The position numbers and the translations under genes are program-made. Shown here in pieces: positions 55,301 to 63,288 of a stretch of 64,000 bases of DNA. Every line of letters begins with the position of its first letter. Within the stretch, counting starts at the first letter, position 1. The notes beneath the pieces were generated by a model that made no database searches, had not been told where the DNA came from, and worked only from the letters and a program-made list of their open reading frames with translations. This stretch comes from Faucicola sp041855445 (GTDB lineage Bacteria; Pseudomonadota; Gammaproteobacteria; Pseudomonadales; Moraxellaceae). The stretch covers positions 1 through 64,000 of the forward strand of contig JBHAEG010000021.1 in the NCBI GenBank assembly GCA_041855445.1. The letters run 5' to 3'.

Positions 55301-56486
55301 ACATCGTCTCAAACAATTTTTCAGCAGTTTCTAATGTTGGTGGCTCGCCTGGACGCATGACTTTATAAATTTCAATTAATGCTTCTTCACGGCTTTGAGT
55401 GGTATCAGCTCGCAACGTATCAGCAATGTATGAACCATGGTCAATATCATTTGTAAATAAAATGTCAAACTCTTTAATACCTTTATTAGTAATTTTTACC
55501 AATGTTTCATGGTCAATTAACTGATTAGCTCGAGCAATTACTTCATCATCAACCACAATATCATGAGCTAAAATACGTTCATATAAATAATCATCAGGCA
55601 CAGGTAAGTTAGTAATCTTCGCTAACTCAATTTGACGCACAGTACGAGCATTAATCCGCTTACCTTGTTCAATTAATACCTTGCCTTCAGGTGACACAAT
55701 ATCAAACTGAGCCATCTCACCGCGTAAACGCTCGGCAACAAGCTCAATCTCAAATTGTTCTTCACCCTTTCGAACACGAATTTTTTCATAAAATGTATCT
55801 AAAATTTGTTGCGTATCCATACCAATCGCACGCAAAATAATAGATGCTAACAGCTTACGGCGACGGTCAATACGAGCAAATACTAAATCTTTAACATCAA
55901 ACTCAAAATCTAACCATGAGCCACGATAAGGAATAATTCGAGCGTTATATAACACTTTACCGCTAGAATGTGACTTACCTTTATCATGGTCAAAAAACAC
56001 ACCGGGTGAACGGTGCAACTGTGACACGATAACCCGCTCAGTGCCATTAATAACAAACGTACCATTTTCCGTCATTAATGGGATTTCGCCCATATAAACA
56101 TTTTGTTCGCGAATATCTTTAATTGTTGCCTTAGCGTCTTTATCTTTGCTATCTTTATCCTTGATAACTAAACGAATTTTTACCCGTAATGGAGCAGCAT
56201 AAGTTGAACCACGCAAAATACACTCACGCACATCAAATTCAGGTGTTCCTAAATAATATTCAACAAACTGTAATTCAGCATTACCCGTATGGCTCTCAAT
56301 TGGAAAAATGGAATTAAAAGCCGCTTGTAACCCTTTATTTTCTCGACCTTTTGGCTTAGTATCTTTTTGTAAAAACTCTTGATATGAATCCACCTGAATT
56401 GCCAATAAATACGGCACCTCCATGACAGTGGGTAACTTAGCAAAACTTTTACGAATGCGTTTTTTTTCAGTATATGAATATGCCAT
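52368..56486 (-). CDS. rpoB: RNA polymerase beta subunit
   Basis: Second-largest core subunit, forming the other half of the active cleft. The 1372-residue protein shows the rifampicin-cluster segment [21 protein letters not shown] with the wild-type Asp, His and Ser residues, so no classical resistance change is visible. Other landmarks: [32 protein letters not shown] and the C-terminal [24 protein letters not shown]. Upstream lies a strong hairpin terminator that may attenuate readthrough from rplL. Confidence 0.97.
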   Translation of the reverse strand: [1372 protein letters not shown]

Positions 56487-56601
56487 TAAAAGTCCTTAAA
56501 CATTCTAAAGCGTGGAGACCAACCCATACACATACCTTTTGCTTATTTCATCTTAAAAGCATAACAGGCATGTGATGGCGTTTCATTTTCTTAAAGATAA
56601 A

Positions 56602-56607
56602 ATTATA
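56602..56607 (-). promoter_or_regulatory. Candidate -10 element upstream of rpoB
   Basis: A perfect TATAAT on the minus strand lies about 115 bases before the rpoB ATG, downstream of the rplL terminator. The matching -35 (GATAGT, 17 nt away) is weak, so this is tentative. Confidence 0.3.
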
Positions 56608-56840
56608 GCTAATTTTATAGCCTAACTATCATAATGACGACAAAAAGCCAAATATCTAAAATGATATTTAGCTTAAATTAATTAATAATTAATCACCAAG
56701 AGTACTACTTGCATGGAAAAAAAGCGTCCTTTTTGTATGTATCAGTTTTTTATCAAAACTTGTATTTTAATACTGGCAATCTACGAAAATACAAACTTTC
56801 ATCAAAAACTAACACGAAAGGTCAAGTTTTTAATTATATA

Positions 56841-56880
56841 AAAAAAAGGTCAATACTGCAAGATAGTATTGACCTTTTTT
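56841..56880 (-). terminator. Strong hairpin terminator or attenuator between rplL and rpoB
   Basis: A perfect 16-bp stem: AAAAAAGGTCAATACT (56842-56857) pairs with AGTATTGACCTTTTTT (56865-56880), with a 7-nt loop. On the minus strand the GGTCAATACT stem is followed by seven T, and the plus strand also ends in T. It starts 36 nt past the rplL stop. rpoBC expression must rely on readthrough or a promoter downstream. Confidence 0.85.
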
Positions 56881-56915
56881 ACTAAAATTTCGTAAGACGT
56901 GTAACGAAAGATGAA

Positions 56916-57284
56916 TTATTTTAATTCAACAGTCGCACCAGCTTCTTCTAATTTTTTCTTCAACTCTTCAGCTTCAGCTTTAGACACACCTTCTTTCAAT
57001 GGTGCTGGTACGCCTTCAACTAAGTCTTTAGCTTCTTTTAAGCCTAAGCCAGTAGCTTCACGAACGGCTTTAATAACGCCAACTTTCTTGTCACCAAAGC
57101 TAGTTAAGATAACATCAAATTCATCTTTTTCTTCTACTGCAGGAGCAGCATCACCAGATACAACAGCAACAGCAGCAGCAGCTGATACGCCAAATTTTTC
57201 TTCCATTGCAGAGATAAGCTCTACGATTTCCATTACTGATTTTTCAGCAATTGCATCAATAATTTCTTGGTTAGTTAATGCCAT
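56916..57284 (-). CDS. rplL: Ribosomal protein L7/L12
   Basis: Ribosomal stalk protein that recruits and stimulates translational GTPases. The 122-residue protein has an N-terminal dimerisation helix (MALTNQEIIDAIAEKSVMEIVELI), a flexible Ala-rich hinge (about 36-52) and the C-terminal domain with EKDEFDVILTSFGDKKV and VREATGLGLKEAKDLVEG. Length is exact. It follows rplJ by 66 nt and ends before a strong terminator. Confidence 0.97.
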   Translation of the reverse strand: MALTNQEIIDAIAEKSVMEIVELISAMEEKFGVSAAAAVAVVSGDAAPAVEEKDEFDVILTSFGDKKVGVIKAVREATGLGLKEAKDLVEGVPAPLKEGVSKAEAEELKKKLEEAGATVELK

Positions 57285-57350
57285 GATAATTTTTCCTAAA
57301 ATAAGTGATTAAATGTTAAGCAACTTGTAAATTTATCCAAAAGTAGGGAT

Positions 57351-57851
57351 TTAAGCTGCTTGTTCCATTTTGTCGCGTAATGCTGCCAAAGTGCGTACAA
57401 GTTTGCCTGCGGCGGCTTCTTTCATTGTACTCATTAAGCGAGCAATCGCTTCGTCGTAAGTTGGTAATGTTGCTAAACGGTCAATATTTGCCGCTGCAAT
57501 GAATTCACCTTCAAAGGCTGCACCTTTAATTTCAAACTTATCATTAGTTTTTGCAAACTCTTTAAACAAACGAGCAGCCGCACCAGGGTGTTCATTTGAA
57601 AAAGCGATAAGTGTTGGACCTACAAATACATCATTCAAGCACGCATAGTCAGTGTCTTGTAATGCACGGCGTAATAATGTATTACGCACAATACGCATAT
57701 CAACACCAGCTTCACGAGCTTGTTTACGTAAAGCGGTCATTTTTCCTACTGTTACGCCACGAGCATCAACGACAACAGCAGAAAGGGCACCTTTGGCAAC
57801 TTCACTTACTTCAGCAACAATTGCTTGTTTATCTTGAAGATTTAATGCCAT
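57351..57851 (-). CDS. rplJ: Ribosomal protein L10
   Basis: Base of the ribosomal stalk, binding 23S rRNA and the L7/L12 dimers. About 166 residues from ATG 57851, with GGAGACAACC before it; the frame is open to 57875 but the extra 8 residues are not family-like. Landmarks: MALNLQDKQAIVAEV, AVVVDARGVTVGKMTALRK and RNTLLRRAL. L10 with L7/L12 is expected to repress its own translation through the leader just upstream. Confidence 0.96.
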   Translation of the reverse strand: MALNLQDKQAIVAEVSEVAKGALSAVVVDARGVTVGKMTALRKQAREAGVDMRIVRNTLLRRALQDTDYACLNDVFVGPTLIAFSNEHPGAAARLFKEFAKTNDKFEIKGAAFEGEFIAAANIDRLATLPTYDEAIARLMSTMKEAAAGKLVRTLAALRDKMEQAA

Positions 57852-57940
57852 GGGTTGTCTCCATATTATTAACAAATGGGTGTAAATACCCTTTGATAAT
57901 AAACCAGTGAAATAATAGAAATTTAAATATTCCTATCGTT

Positions 57941-58059
57941 ACTAATTACGGCGTTATAGTTTATAACATTCCGTCTGCGTAGGCTGTATGAACATTTAGA
58001 TTAAGTAAATTTCTATATACTTAATACCTACGGTCTTAGACAGCACAACCCGTGTGCTG
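57941..58059 (-). ncRNA. L10 leader (ribosomal protein autoregulatory RNA)
   Basis: The rplA-rplJ gap carries the conserved L10 leader core: CTAAGACCGTAGGT near 58028-58040, GCCTACGCAGACGG near 57971-57985 and CCGTAATTAG near 57943-57952 on the minus strand. Upstream is a 6-bp hairpin, CAGCAC/GTGCTG (58041-58059). This is the binding site of L10-L7/L12, which represses rplJL. Confidence 0.8.
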
Positions 58060-58100
58060 AACTAATTAAAATATAAACTTATTTAATACAAAATTTACTA

Positions 58101-58799
58101 TTATGCTAAGCGGTAAGGTACTGGGTCTAATGTTAAACCAGGGCCCATTGTGCTAGATAATGTGATTTTTTTAATATAAATACCTTTTGAGGTCGCAGGT
58201 TTTGCACGCTTTAAGTCATTAATCAATGCACGAGCATTTTGTTCGATTTGCTCTGGAGTAAAACCAATTTGACCAATGGTTGCATGGATAATACCAGCTT
58301 TATCAACACGATATTGAGCTTGGCCTGCTTTAGTATTTTTAACAGCTTCTGCAACGTTTGGCGTTACTGTACCAACTTTAGGGTTTGGCATTAAACCACG
58401 AGGACCTAAAATTGTACCTAATTGACCAACAACACGCATTGCATCAGGAGCTGCAATAACTACATCAAAGTCTAAATTACCTGCTTTGATACTGTCTGCT
58501 AAATCTTCAAAACCAACAACATCTGCTCCAGCTTCTTTGGCAGCTTCAGCAGCTGCACCTTGAGCAAATACAGCAACACGTTTAGTTTTTCCTGTGCCTG
58601 CTGGTAAATTGGTTGCCCCACGCACTACTTGGTCTGATTTACGAGGGTCTACACCTAAATTTACAGAAATATCAATTGATTCTTTAAATTTTGCTGGTGG
58701 TAAATCGTTTAAAACTTGTACAGCTTCTTCGATAGTATATTGTTTGTTACGGTCGATACGCTCAGCAATTAATTTTTGACGTTTGGTTAATTTAGCCAT
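58101..58799 (-). CDS. rplA: Ribosomal protein L1
   Basis: Binds 23S rRNA at the mobile stalk and represses its own operon. The 232-residue protein carries KFKESIDISVNLGVDPRKSDQ, PDAMRVVGQLGTILGPRGLMPNPK and GKIKxxTL-like C-terminal strands. It overlaps rplK by one base (TAATG), indicating coupled translation. Confidence 0.97.
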   Translation of the reverse strand: MAKLTKRQKLIAERIDRNKQYTIEEAVQVLNDLPPAKFKESIDISVNLGVDPRKSDQVVRGATNLPAGTGKTKRVAVFAQGAAAEAAKEAGADVVGFEDLADSIKAGNLDFDVVIAAPDAMRVVGQLGTILGPRGLMPNPKVGTVTPNVAEAVKNTKAGQAQYRVDKAGIIHATIGQIGFTPEQIEQNARALINDLKRAKPATSKGIYIKKITLSSTMGPGLTLDPVPYRLA

Positions 58800-59230
58800 T
58801 ATACACCCTCCACGTCGATACCCATTGAGCGAGCTGTACCTGCGATTGTACGTACTGCTGCTTCTAAATCGGCAGCGGTTAAATCTGCTTGTTTAGTTTT
58901 TACGATTTCTTCTAATTGTTCACGGTTTACTTTACCAATTTTTGCTTTATTTGGTGTACCTGAACCTTTTGATGCACCAGCTGCTTTGCGTAATAAAAAC
59001 GATGCAGGTGGTGATTTCATGATAAATGTAAATGATTTATCATTGTATACAGTGATTTCTACAGGTACTGGTAAGCCTGGTTCCATACCTGACGTTGCAG
59101 CGTTAAATTCTTTACAGAACGCCATAATGTTTACACCTTTTTGACCTAATGCAGGACCAATAGGTGGTGACGGATTTGCTTTACCAGCAGCTACTTGTAG
59201 CTTAATGTAGCTATCAATTTTCTTTGCCAT
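58799..59230 (-). CDS. rplK: Ribosomal protein L11
   Basis: Binds the GTPase-associated region of 23S rRNA and is needed for the stringent response. The 143-residue protein has the N-terminal proline-rich PSPPIGPALGQKGVNIMAFC and the C-terminal LEAAVRTIAGTARSMGI. AAGGAGTCATTTT precedes the ATG. A probable L1-binding hairpin lies just upstream. Confidence 0.97.
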   Translation of the reverse strand: MAKKIDSYIKLQVAAGKANPSPPIGPALGQKGVNIMAFCKEFNAATSGMEPGLPVPVEITVYNDKSFTFIMKSPPASFLLRKAAGASKGSGTPNKAKIGKVNREQLEEIVKTKQADLTAADLEAAVRTIAGTARSMGIDVEGV

Positions 59231-59248
59231 AAAATGACTCCTTGTTGT

Positions 59249-59277
59249 GGGTGATAACGCTAAAAATTAGCTCCCCC
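59249..59277 (-). promoter_or_regulatory. Candidate L1-binding leader hairpin before rplK
   Basis: On the minus strand GGGGGA-GCTAA-TTT-TTAGC-GTTATCA-CCC folds into a 5-bp stem (GCTAA/TTAGC) capped by a short loop, an asymmetric internal loop, and a GGG/CCC base. This is the style of L1 autoregulatory sites upstream of rplKA. The position, 19 nt before the rplK ATG, fits. Confidence 0.45.
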
Positions 59278-59288
59278 ATGATGATATT

Positions 59289-59819
59289 TTAATTAATTTT
59301 TTCAACTTGTCTAAATTCTAACTCGACAGGTGTTGGACGATTAAATACATTAACGGTTAATTGTAATCGTGATTTTTCATAATCGACTTTCTCTACTAAC
59401 CCTTTAAATTCGGTAAATGGTCCGTCAATTACTAATACTTCTTCACCTGGTTCAAATAATGTTTTAGGACGAGGTTTATTTTCTCGTTGATTTAAGCGAT
59501 TTAAAATAGTATCAGCTTCTTTTTGAGTAATTGGTGCTGGATTTTCAGGTGTGCCACCAATAAAGCCCATCACTCGTGGACAATCTTTGACTAAGTGCCA
59601 AGTATTATCATTCATGTCCATTTCAATAAGAACATAGCCAGGAAAGAATTTACGTTCACTTTTGCGTTTTTTTCCATCACGCACTTCGATGACTTCTTCG
59701 GTTGGTACGAGTACCTGTCCAAAAGAGTCCTTATATTCACTACGATTGATACGTTCAATCAGTGAGCGTTGTACTTGTTTTTCAAAACCTGAAAATGCTT
59801 GTACGATATACCAACGCAT
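59289..59819 (-). CDS. nusG: Transcription antitermination/elongation factor NusG
   Basis: RNA polymerase-binding factor that couples transcription with Rho and ribosomes. From ATG 59819 (GGAACACCCTTC upstream) it has 176 residues: NGN domain starting MRWYIVQAFSGFEKQVQRSL, with FPGYVLIEMDM, and the KOW domain at the C-terminus with VLVIDGPFTEFKGLVEKVD. The frame runs on to 59900, but that stretch overlaps a terminator and is not family-like. Confidence 0.96.
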   Translation of the reverse strand: MRWYIVQAFSGFEKQVQRSLIERINRSEYKDSFGQVLVPTEEVIEVRDGKKRKSERKFFPGYVLIEMDMNDNTWHLVKDCPRVMGFIGGTPENPAPITQKEADTILNRLNQRENKPRPKTLFEPGEEVLVIDGPFTEFKGLVEKVDYEKSRLQLTVNVFNRPTPVELEFRQVEKIN

Positions 59820-59890
59820 GAAGGGTGTTCCTATTATATCTATATCATTGTAATTTGTTAGGTAAACTAAAAGTTTTTTAAACGATATAT

Positions 59891-59910
59891 AAAAACCCAC
59901 AAGTGTGGGT
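59891..59910 (-). terminator. Hairpin terminator between secE and nusG
   Basis: ACCCACA (59895-59901) pairs with TGTGGGT (59904-59910), a 7-bp GC-rich stem with a 2-nt loop, followed on the minus strand by TTTTT. It lies 23 nt past the secE stop. Confidence 0.75.
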
Positions 59911-59932
59911 CTCTTATCAGATTATTACGATT

Positions 59933-60400
59933 TTAGTTACCGATAATAATTTTTATGAGTTGGTTAAAGAGCATATCAAGTAACCAAACCAATACCCCCA
60001 TAATTCCTGTCACTACCAATACTTGCCATGTGTATTGTATGGTTTCTTGTTTTGATGGCCAAGTGACACGGCGTAATTCAATGCCAGAATCGGATAGTAG
60101 GGTTTTAAATGCACTACCTTGATTTGTCAGGGCTAATGCGATAAGGGCTGATATTACTAATCCTGTAATAATAGCAATACGTACCCAGATATTATTTGCT
60201 TCTTGCCAATAAGCTGGTAAATATTGATTTACTAAGGTTGCGGATATTAGGGCAACAATAGCAAATAACCATAATATTAAGTCCGCTTTAGAGTGTTTTT
60301 TAGCAACTTCAATTGTGCTAGTTTCTCGGATAATGACTTTTTCACTAGACACCCTTTCACCAGAAAGTTGTGCTAGCTTTTTCTCTAGCAGCTTTTTCAT
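59933..60400 (-). CDS. secE: Preprotein translocase subunit SecE
   Basis: Essential clamp of the SecYEG channel. The 155-residue protein has the three membrane segments of gammaproteobacterial SecE (about 41-60, 70-92, 125-148) and the conserved cytoplasmic ELRRVTWPSKQETIQ before the last segment, the hallmark of SecE. The N-terminal 38 residues are polar and Lys/Glu-rich. AGGACAGCCTT precedes the ATG. It lies 40 nt after tRNA-Trp. Confidence 0.95.
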   Translation of the reverse strand: MKKLLEKKLAQLSGERVSSEKVIIRETSTIEVAKKHSKADLILWLFAIVALISATLVNQYLPAYWQEANNIWVRIAIITGLVISALIALALTNQGSAFKTLLSDSGIELRRVTWPSKQETIQYTWQVLVVTGIMGVLVWLLDMLFNQLIKIIIGN

Positions 60401-60440
60401 AAGGCTGTCCTATTTTCTGATTATTGACTTTAGCAAAAAG

Positions 60441-60516
60441 TGGCAGGCGGTGAGGGACTCGAACCCCCAACCCTCGGTTTTGGAGACCGATGCTCTACCA
60501 ATTGAGCCAACCGCCT
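60441..60516 (-). tRNA. tRNA-Trp (CCA)
   Basis: A 76-nt cloverleaf with encoded CCA: 7-bp acceptor stem AGGCGGT/ACCGCCT, D-arm GCTC/GAGC, anticodon stem TCGGT/ACCGA with loop CTCCAAA (anticodon CCA), and T-arm with TTCGAGT. It lies upstream of secE in the same orientation, with a promoter just before it, so it is probably co-transcribed. Confidence 0.97.
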
Positions 60517-60537
60517 TTACCTATTTAGGAAACTGGT

Positions 60538-60565
60538 ATTATACTTATTTTTTTGTAGAATGCAA
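60538..60565 (-). promoter_or_regulatory. Promoter of the tRNA-Trp-secE operon
   Basis: TTGCAT (60560-60565), a 16-nt spacer and TATAAT (60538-60543) on the minus strand, about 22 nt upstream of the tRNA 5' end. This is a near-consensus sigma-70 promoter. Confidence 0.75.
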
Positions 60566-60607
60566 GTATTCATGTTAATTTTTACTTATTTTGTTGATAA
60601 GCGGTAG

Positions 60608-61825
60608 CTACCAGTAGATAACCCATGCGTTTGATGTATCTAAGCGTGGGTCGGCGTTAATTTTGTCTTTCAATGCTAATGCGGCGATTTTCCCTTTTTC
60701 AGGACCAACAACAATGCGAATACCTTTGCTGGTTTCACTGACTCTGGTTTGATAACCTGCTGATTTAAGCTTTTTAACAATTTCTTTGGCTTTTGCTTCA
60801 TCAACGGCAATAGCAATTTGTACACCAAATACACCTTTAGCATCAGTTTCTTTGACGGTTTTGCGAGCTTCTTTAAGCTTTTGTACCGCAATTTTATATT
60901 GTTCTTTTTGTTGTTTTTCTTGTTGGGCTTTGAGTTGTTTTTCTTGTTGAGCTTTGAGTTTTTCCAGTCTGGCTTGTTCTTGTTCTATTGCTTCACGTTC
61001 TAGGCGAGCAATTTGTTTTTTTGATGGAATAGTAATTTTTTGACCAATGTTTAGTTGGCTATTTGTTTGTAGTTTGTTAGCTTGTGCAAGGGCTGAGACT
61101 GGCACATGATATTTTTTGGCGATTTGAATGAGTCCTTCGCCGTGTTGTACTTGATATTTAATGGGTTTGGTTGGTGGTGCATTGTTAGTGTCGTTGGTTG
61201 TTTGCTCTTTTTTGGTTTGCGTTTGTATTGATTGATGGTTGATTTGTTGGCTGGATTTAGTTGGCTCAGCAATAGGCTCTACCGCTGGTTTTTGAGAGCT
61301 AGAGATAGTTTTTTTTTCTACATTGACTGATTGTGTTGGTTGGTTATAGTGAATGGTTTGATTTTTTGTTTGTTGAGCTTGATAGTTGTTGCTAGTGCTT
61401 GGTGTCACGTTTGGATTTGCATTGATGTTGTTAGTTTTTGTGGGTACATTGGGATTGACTGTTGGTTGTGTGACAGGTTTGCCAGAAGGGTATAGTTGAT
61501 TTTCGGCAGCCAAACGAGCTCTGGCATTGATTTCTTCTTGTTGTTGTTCGGTGATAAATTTTTGGCTTTGTCTTTCTTGCTCTTCAACCAGTTTTTCACG
61601 TTGTTTTTGTTTTTCTTGCAAGATACGTTGTTCAGTTGCAATATCTGCAGTGAGTACGTTTGCATCTTTATTTATGGTAGAATTTTTTTCAACTAAAGCT
61701 GGTTTTTCTGATATAGTTTGTGTGTTTTCAGAGTTATTAGAAATCTGTTGGATTGTGGCGTATAATAAAATACTACCACCCACAAAAACACTGGTGCCTA
61801 AAATAGCTTGTTTTGAAAATTTCAT
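60608..61825 (-). CDS. LysM and SPOR domain envelope protein
   Basis: A 405-residue protein with an N-terminal membrane anchor or uncleaved signal (about 7-27, ILGTSVFVGGSILLYAT), a Glu/Gln/Lys-rich coiled region (about 60-115), a Thr/Asn/Gln-rich stretch, a LysM peptidoglycan-binding domain (about 222-268, HGEGLIQIAKKYHVP and LNIGQKITIPS), a second highly charged helix (Lys/Gln/Glu, about 275-325) and a C-terminal SPOR domain (about 331-405). SPOR domains bind denuded glycan at division sites. Two glycan-binding domains joined by long helices fit a cell-wall tether. Exact role unknown. Confidence 0.75.
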   Translation of the reverse strand: MKFSKQAILGTSVFVGGSILLYATIQQISNNSENTQTISEKPALVEKNSTINKDANVLTADIATEQRILQEKQKQREKLVEEQERQSQKFITEQQQEEINARARLAAENQLYPSGKPVTQPTVNPNVPTKTNNINANPNVTPSTSNNYQAQQTKNQTIHYNQPTQSVNVEKKTISSSQKPAVEPIAEPTKSSQQINHQSIQTQTKKEQTTNDTNNAPPTKPIKYQVQHGEGLIQIAKKYHVPVSALAQANKLQTNSQLNIGQKITIPSKKQIARLEREAIEQEQARLEKLKAQQEKQLKAQQEKQQKEQYKIAVQKLKEARKTVKETDAKGVFGVQIAIAVDEAKAKEIVKKLKSAGYQTRVSETSKGIRIVVGPEKGKIAALALKDKINADPRLDTSNAWVIYW

Positions 61826-61992
61826 GAATATCCTACTACATTAAATAAAGTGGAAGGTTGATGGTTAAATTTTGGGGTATGATGTTGTTTTTATGATAAA
61901 AATAGCCCACATCATCTGATTTTTATATTAACCAAATTTTTATTAATAATAAATAACTATACGATTATTTGATGTTATATGATGGTAAACGG

Positions 61993-63288
61993 TCAATTTA
62001 GGCAATTTAGCACTTCAGCAATAGTAAAAAACGAACCACAAACCAATATCATATCTTGTGGATAACTGGTTTTTAGTGCGACTTTGGTTGCTTTTTCTAA
62101 CGAGGTTTCACTACATATATTATTAAATTTTTCTGTTAAATAATGGGTCAAATCTACTAATTCACAAGCTCGATAATGGTTAATTTTTGCAGTATAAACT
62201 TGACTGATTGGTAATTTTTGTAATTTTTCTAATACCTTTTGAATATCTTTATCTGCTAGCATGGAAAAAATCAAATGTAGTTTGGCATTTGGGTAGTTTT
62301 GTTGGTATTGTTGCCAGTATGGTAAGAATTGTTGCAATAAAAAGTTAATACCGTGTTCATTATGAGCAACGTCAAATAACCATGCTCGTTCGGCAAACTG
62401 GCGTTTATCAAATCGTCCAGCAAGATGTACTTTAGGGATTGCTTGTTGGAGGTGTTGTTGGGAAATGTTTAAACGGCTCGCTAAACAGGCTGTGATAGCA
62501 ACGGCAGTGTTATGTATGGATAAGTTTGGCAATGGTAAAGACAAGGTGACGGCTGAGTTGCTATATTGCCAAGTGTTTTGTTGATTGTCAAAGATATAAG
62601 AAAAATCAATACCATATTGCAAGATATGGTTTTGATGTTGCTCGACAATTGGCAAAATAGTATTTGGCATATCTATTTCACCATAAATTAGCGGGATAGC
62701 TGTTCGTAAAATCCCTGCCTTTTCAATGCCGATTTTTTCTCGGGTATCACCTAGCCAATCAACATGGTCAATACCAATGTTTGTAATAACGGCAAGGTCT
62801 GGGTCAATCACATTAACTACATCAAGCCGTCCACCCAAACCAATTTCTAACACCCAAACATCGCAATTTGCTTCTGCAAAAATCAGTAAGCCTGCCAGTG
62901 TGGTCATTTCAAAAAATGATAGCGTTAAATTACAGGCAATGCGGGCGTTTTCCACTTGTTGAAATGCTTGAATTAATCGCTCATCACTCACAGGCTCACC
63001 ATTAATTTGTATTCGTTCATTAAAATGAATTAAATGTGGTGACTGGTATAGTGCCGTTTTATAGCCTGCCTGTTGGCAAATTTTGGCGATGGTAGCAGTG
63101 GTTGAACCTTTGCCATTTGTGCCAGCAACTGTAAAAACAAAGGCTTGTTTTTTTTGAATATTTAGTTTTTCAAATACAGGAATGACTCGGGACAATCCCA
63201 TGTCAATCGCTGATACATGAATGCTGTGCATATAAGTTAGCCAATCATTCAAATTATTTAATGGTGGTGTGTTAGTCTGTGTGTGCAT
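61993..63288 (-). CDS. folC: Bifunctional folylpolyglutamate/dihydrofolate synthase FolC
   Basis: Mur-ligase-family enzyme that adds glutamate to dihydropteroate and folate. About 431 residues from ATG 63288 (open to TTG 63297). Landmarks: the P-loop FTVAGTNGKGSTTATIA (about 55), TNIGIDHVDWLGDTREKIGIEKAGI, and HLAGRFDKRQF and VAHNEHGI in the second half, the marks of FolC. It follows accD by 15-25 nt, as in many gammaproteobacteria. Confidence 0.93.
   Translation of the reverse strand: MHTQTNTPPLNNLNDWLTYMHSIHVSAIDMGLSRVIPVFEKLNIQKKQAFVFTVAGTNGKGSTTATIAKICQQAGYKTALYQSPHLIHFNERIQINGEPVSDERLIQAFQQVENARIACNLTLSFFEMTTLAGLLIFAEANCDVWVLEIGLGGRLDVVNVIDPDLAVITNIGIDHVDWLGDTREKIGIEKAGILRTAIPLIYGEIDMPNTILPIVEQHQNHILQYGIDFSYIFDNQQNTWQYSNSAVTLSLPLPNLSIHNTAVAITACLASRLNISQQHLQQAIPKVHLAGRFDKRQFAERAWLFDVAHNEHGINFLLQQFLPYWQQYQQNYPNAKLHLIFSMLADKDIQKVLEKLQKLPISQVYTAKINHYRACELVDLTHYLTEKFNNICSETSLEKATKVALKTSYPQDMILVCGSFFTIAEVLNCLN

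Larger units (their letters stand above)
56487..56915 (-). other. rplL-rpoB intergenic region, 429 nt, no gene seen
   Basis: It holds the strong terminator listed separately, a minor 7-bp hairpin (AAATATC/GATATTT, 56650-56669) and a TATAAT at 56602-56607 (minus strand) that could be a -10 for rpoBC, though its -35 is poor (GATAGT). No open frame of note was seen. An RNase III-type processing role for the region is possible by analogy with E. coli, but not shown. Confidence 0.6.

Noticed and set aside
52368..56486. Rifampicin-resistance change in rpoB
   Set aside because: The cluster I residues read as wild type; a nearby Gln (VHQTHYG) is, from memory, normal for Moraxellaceae.
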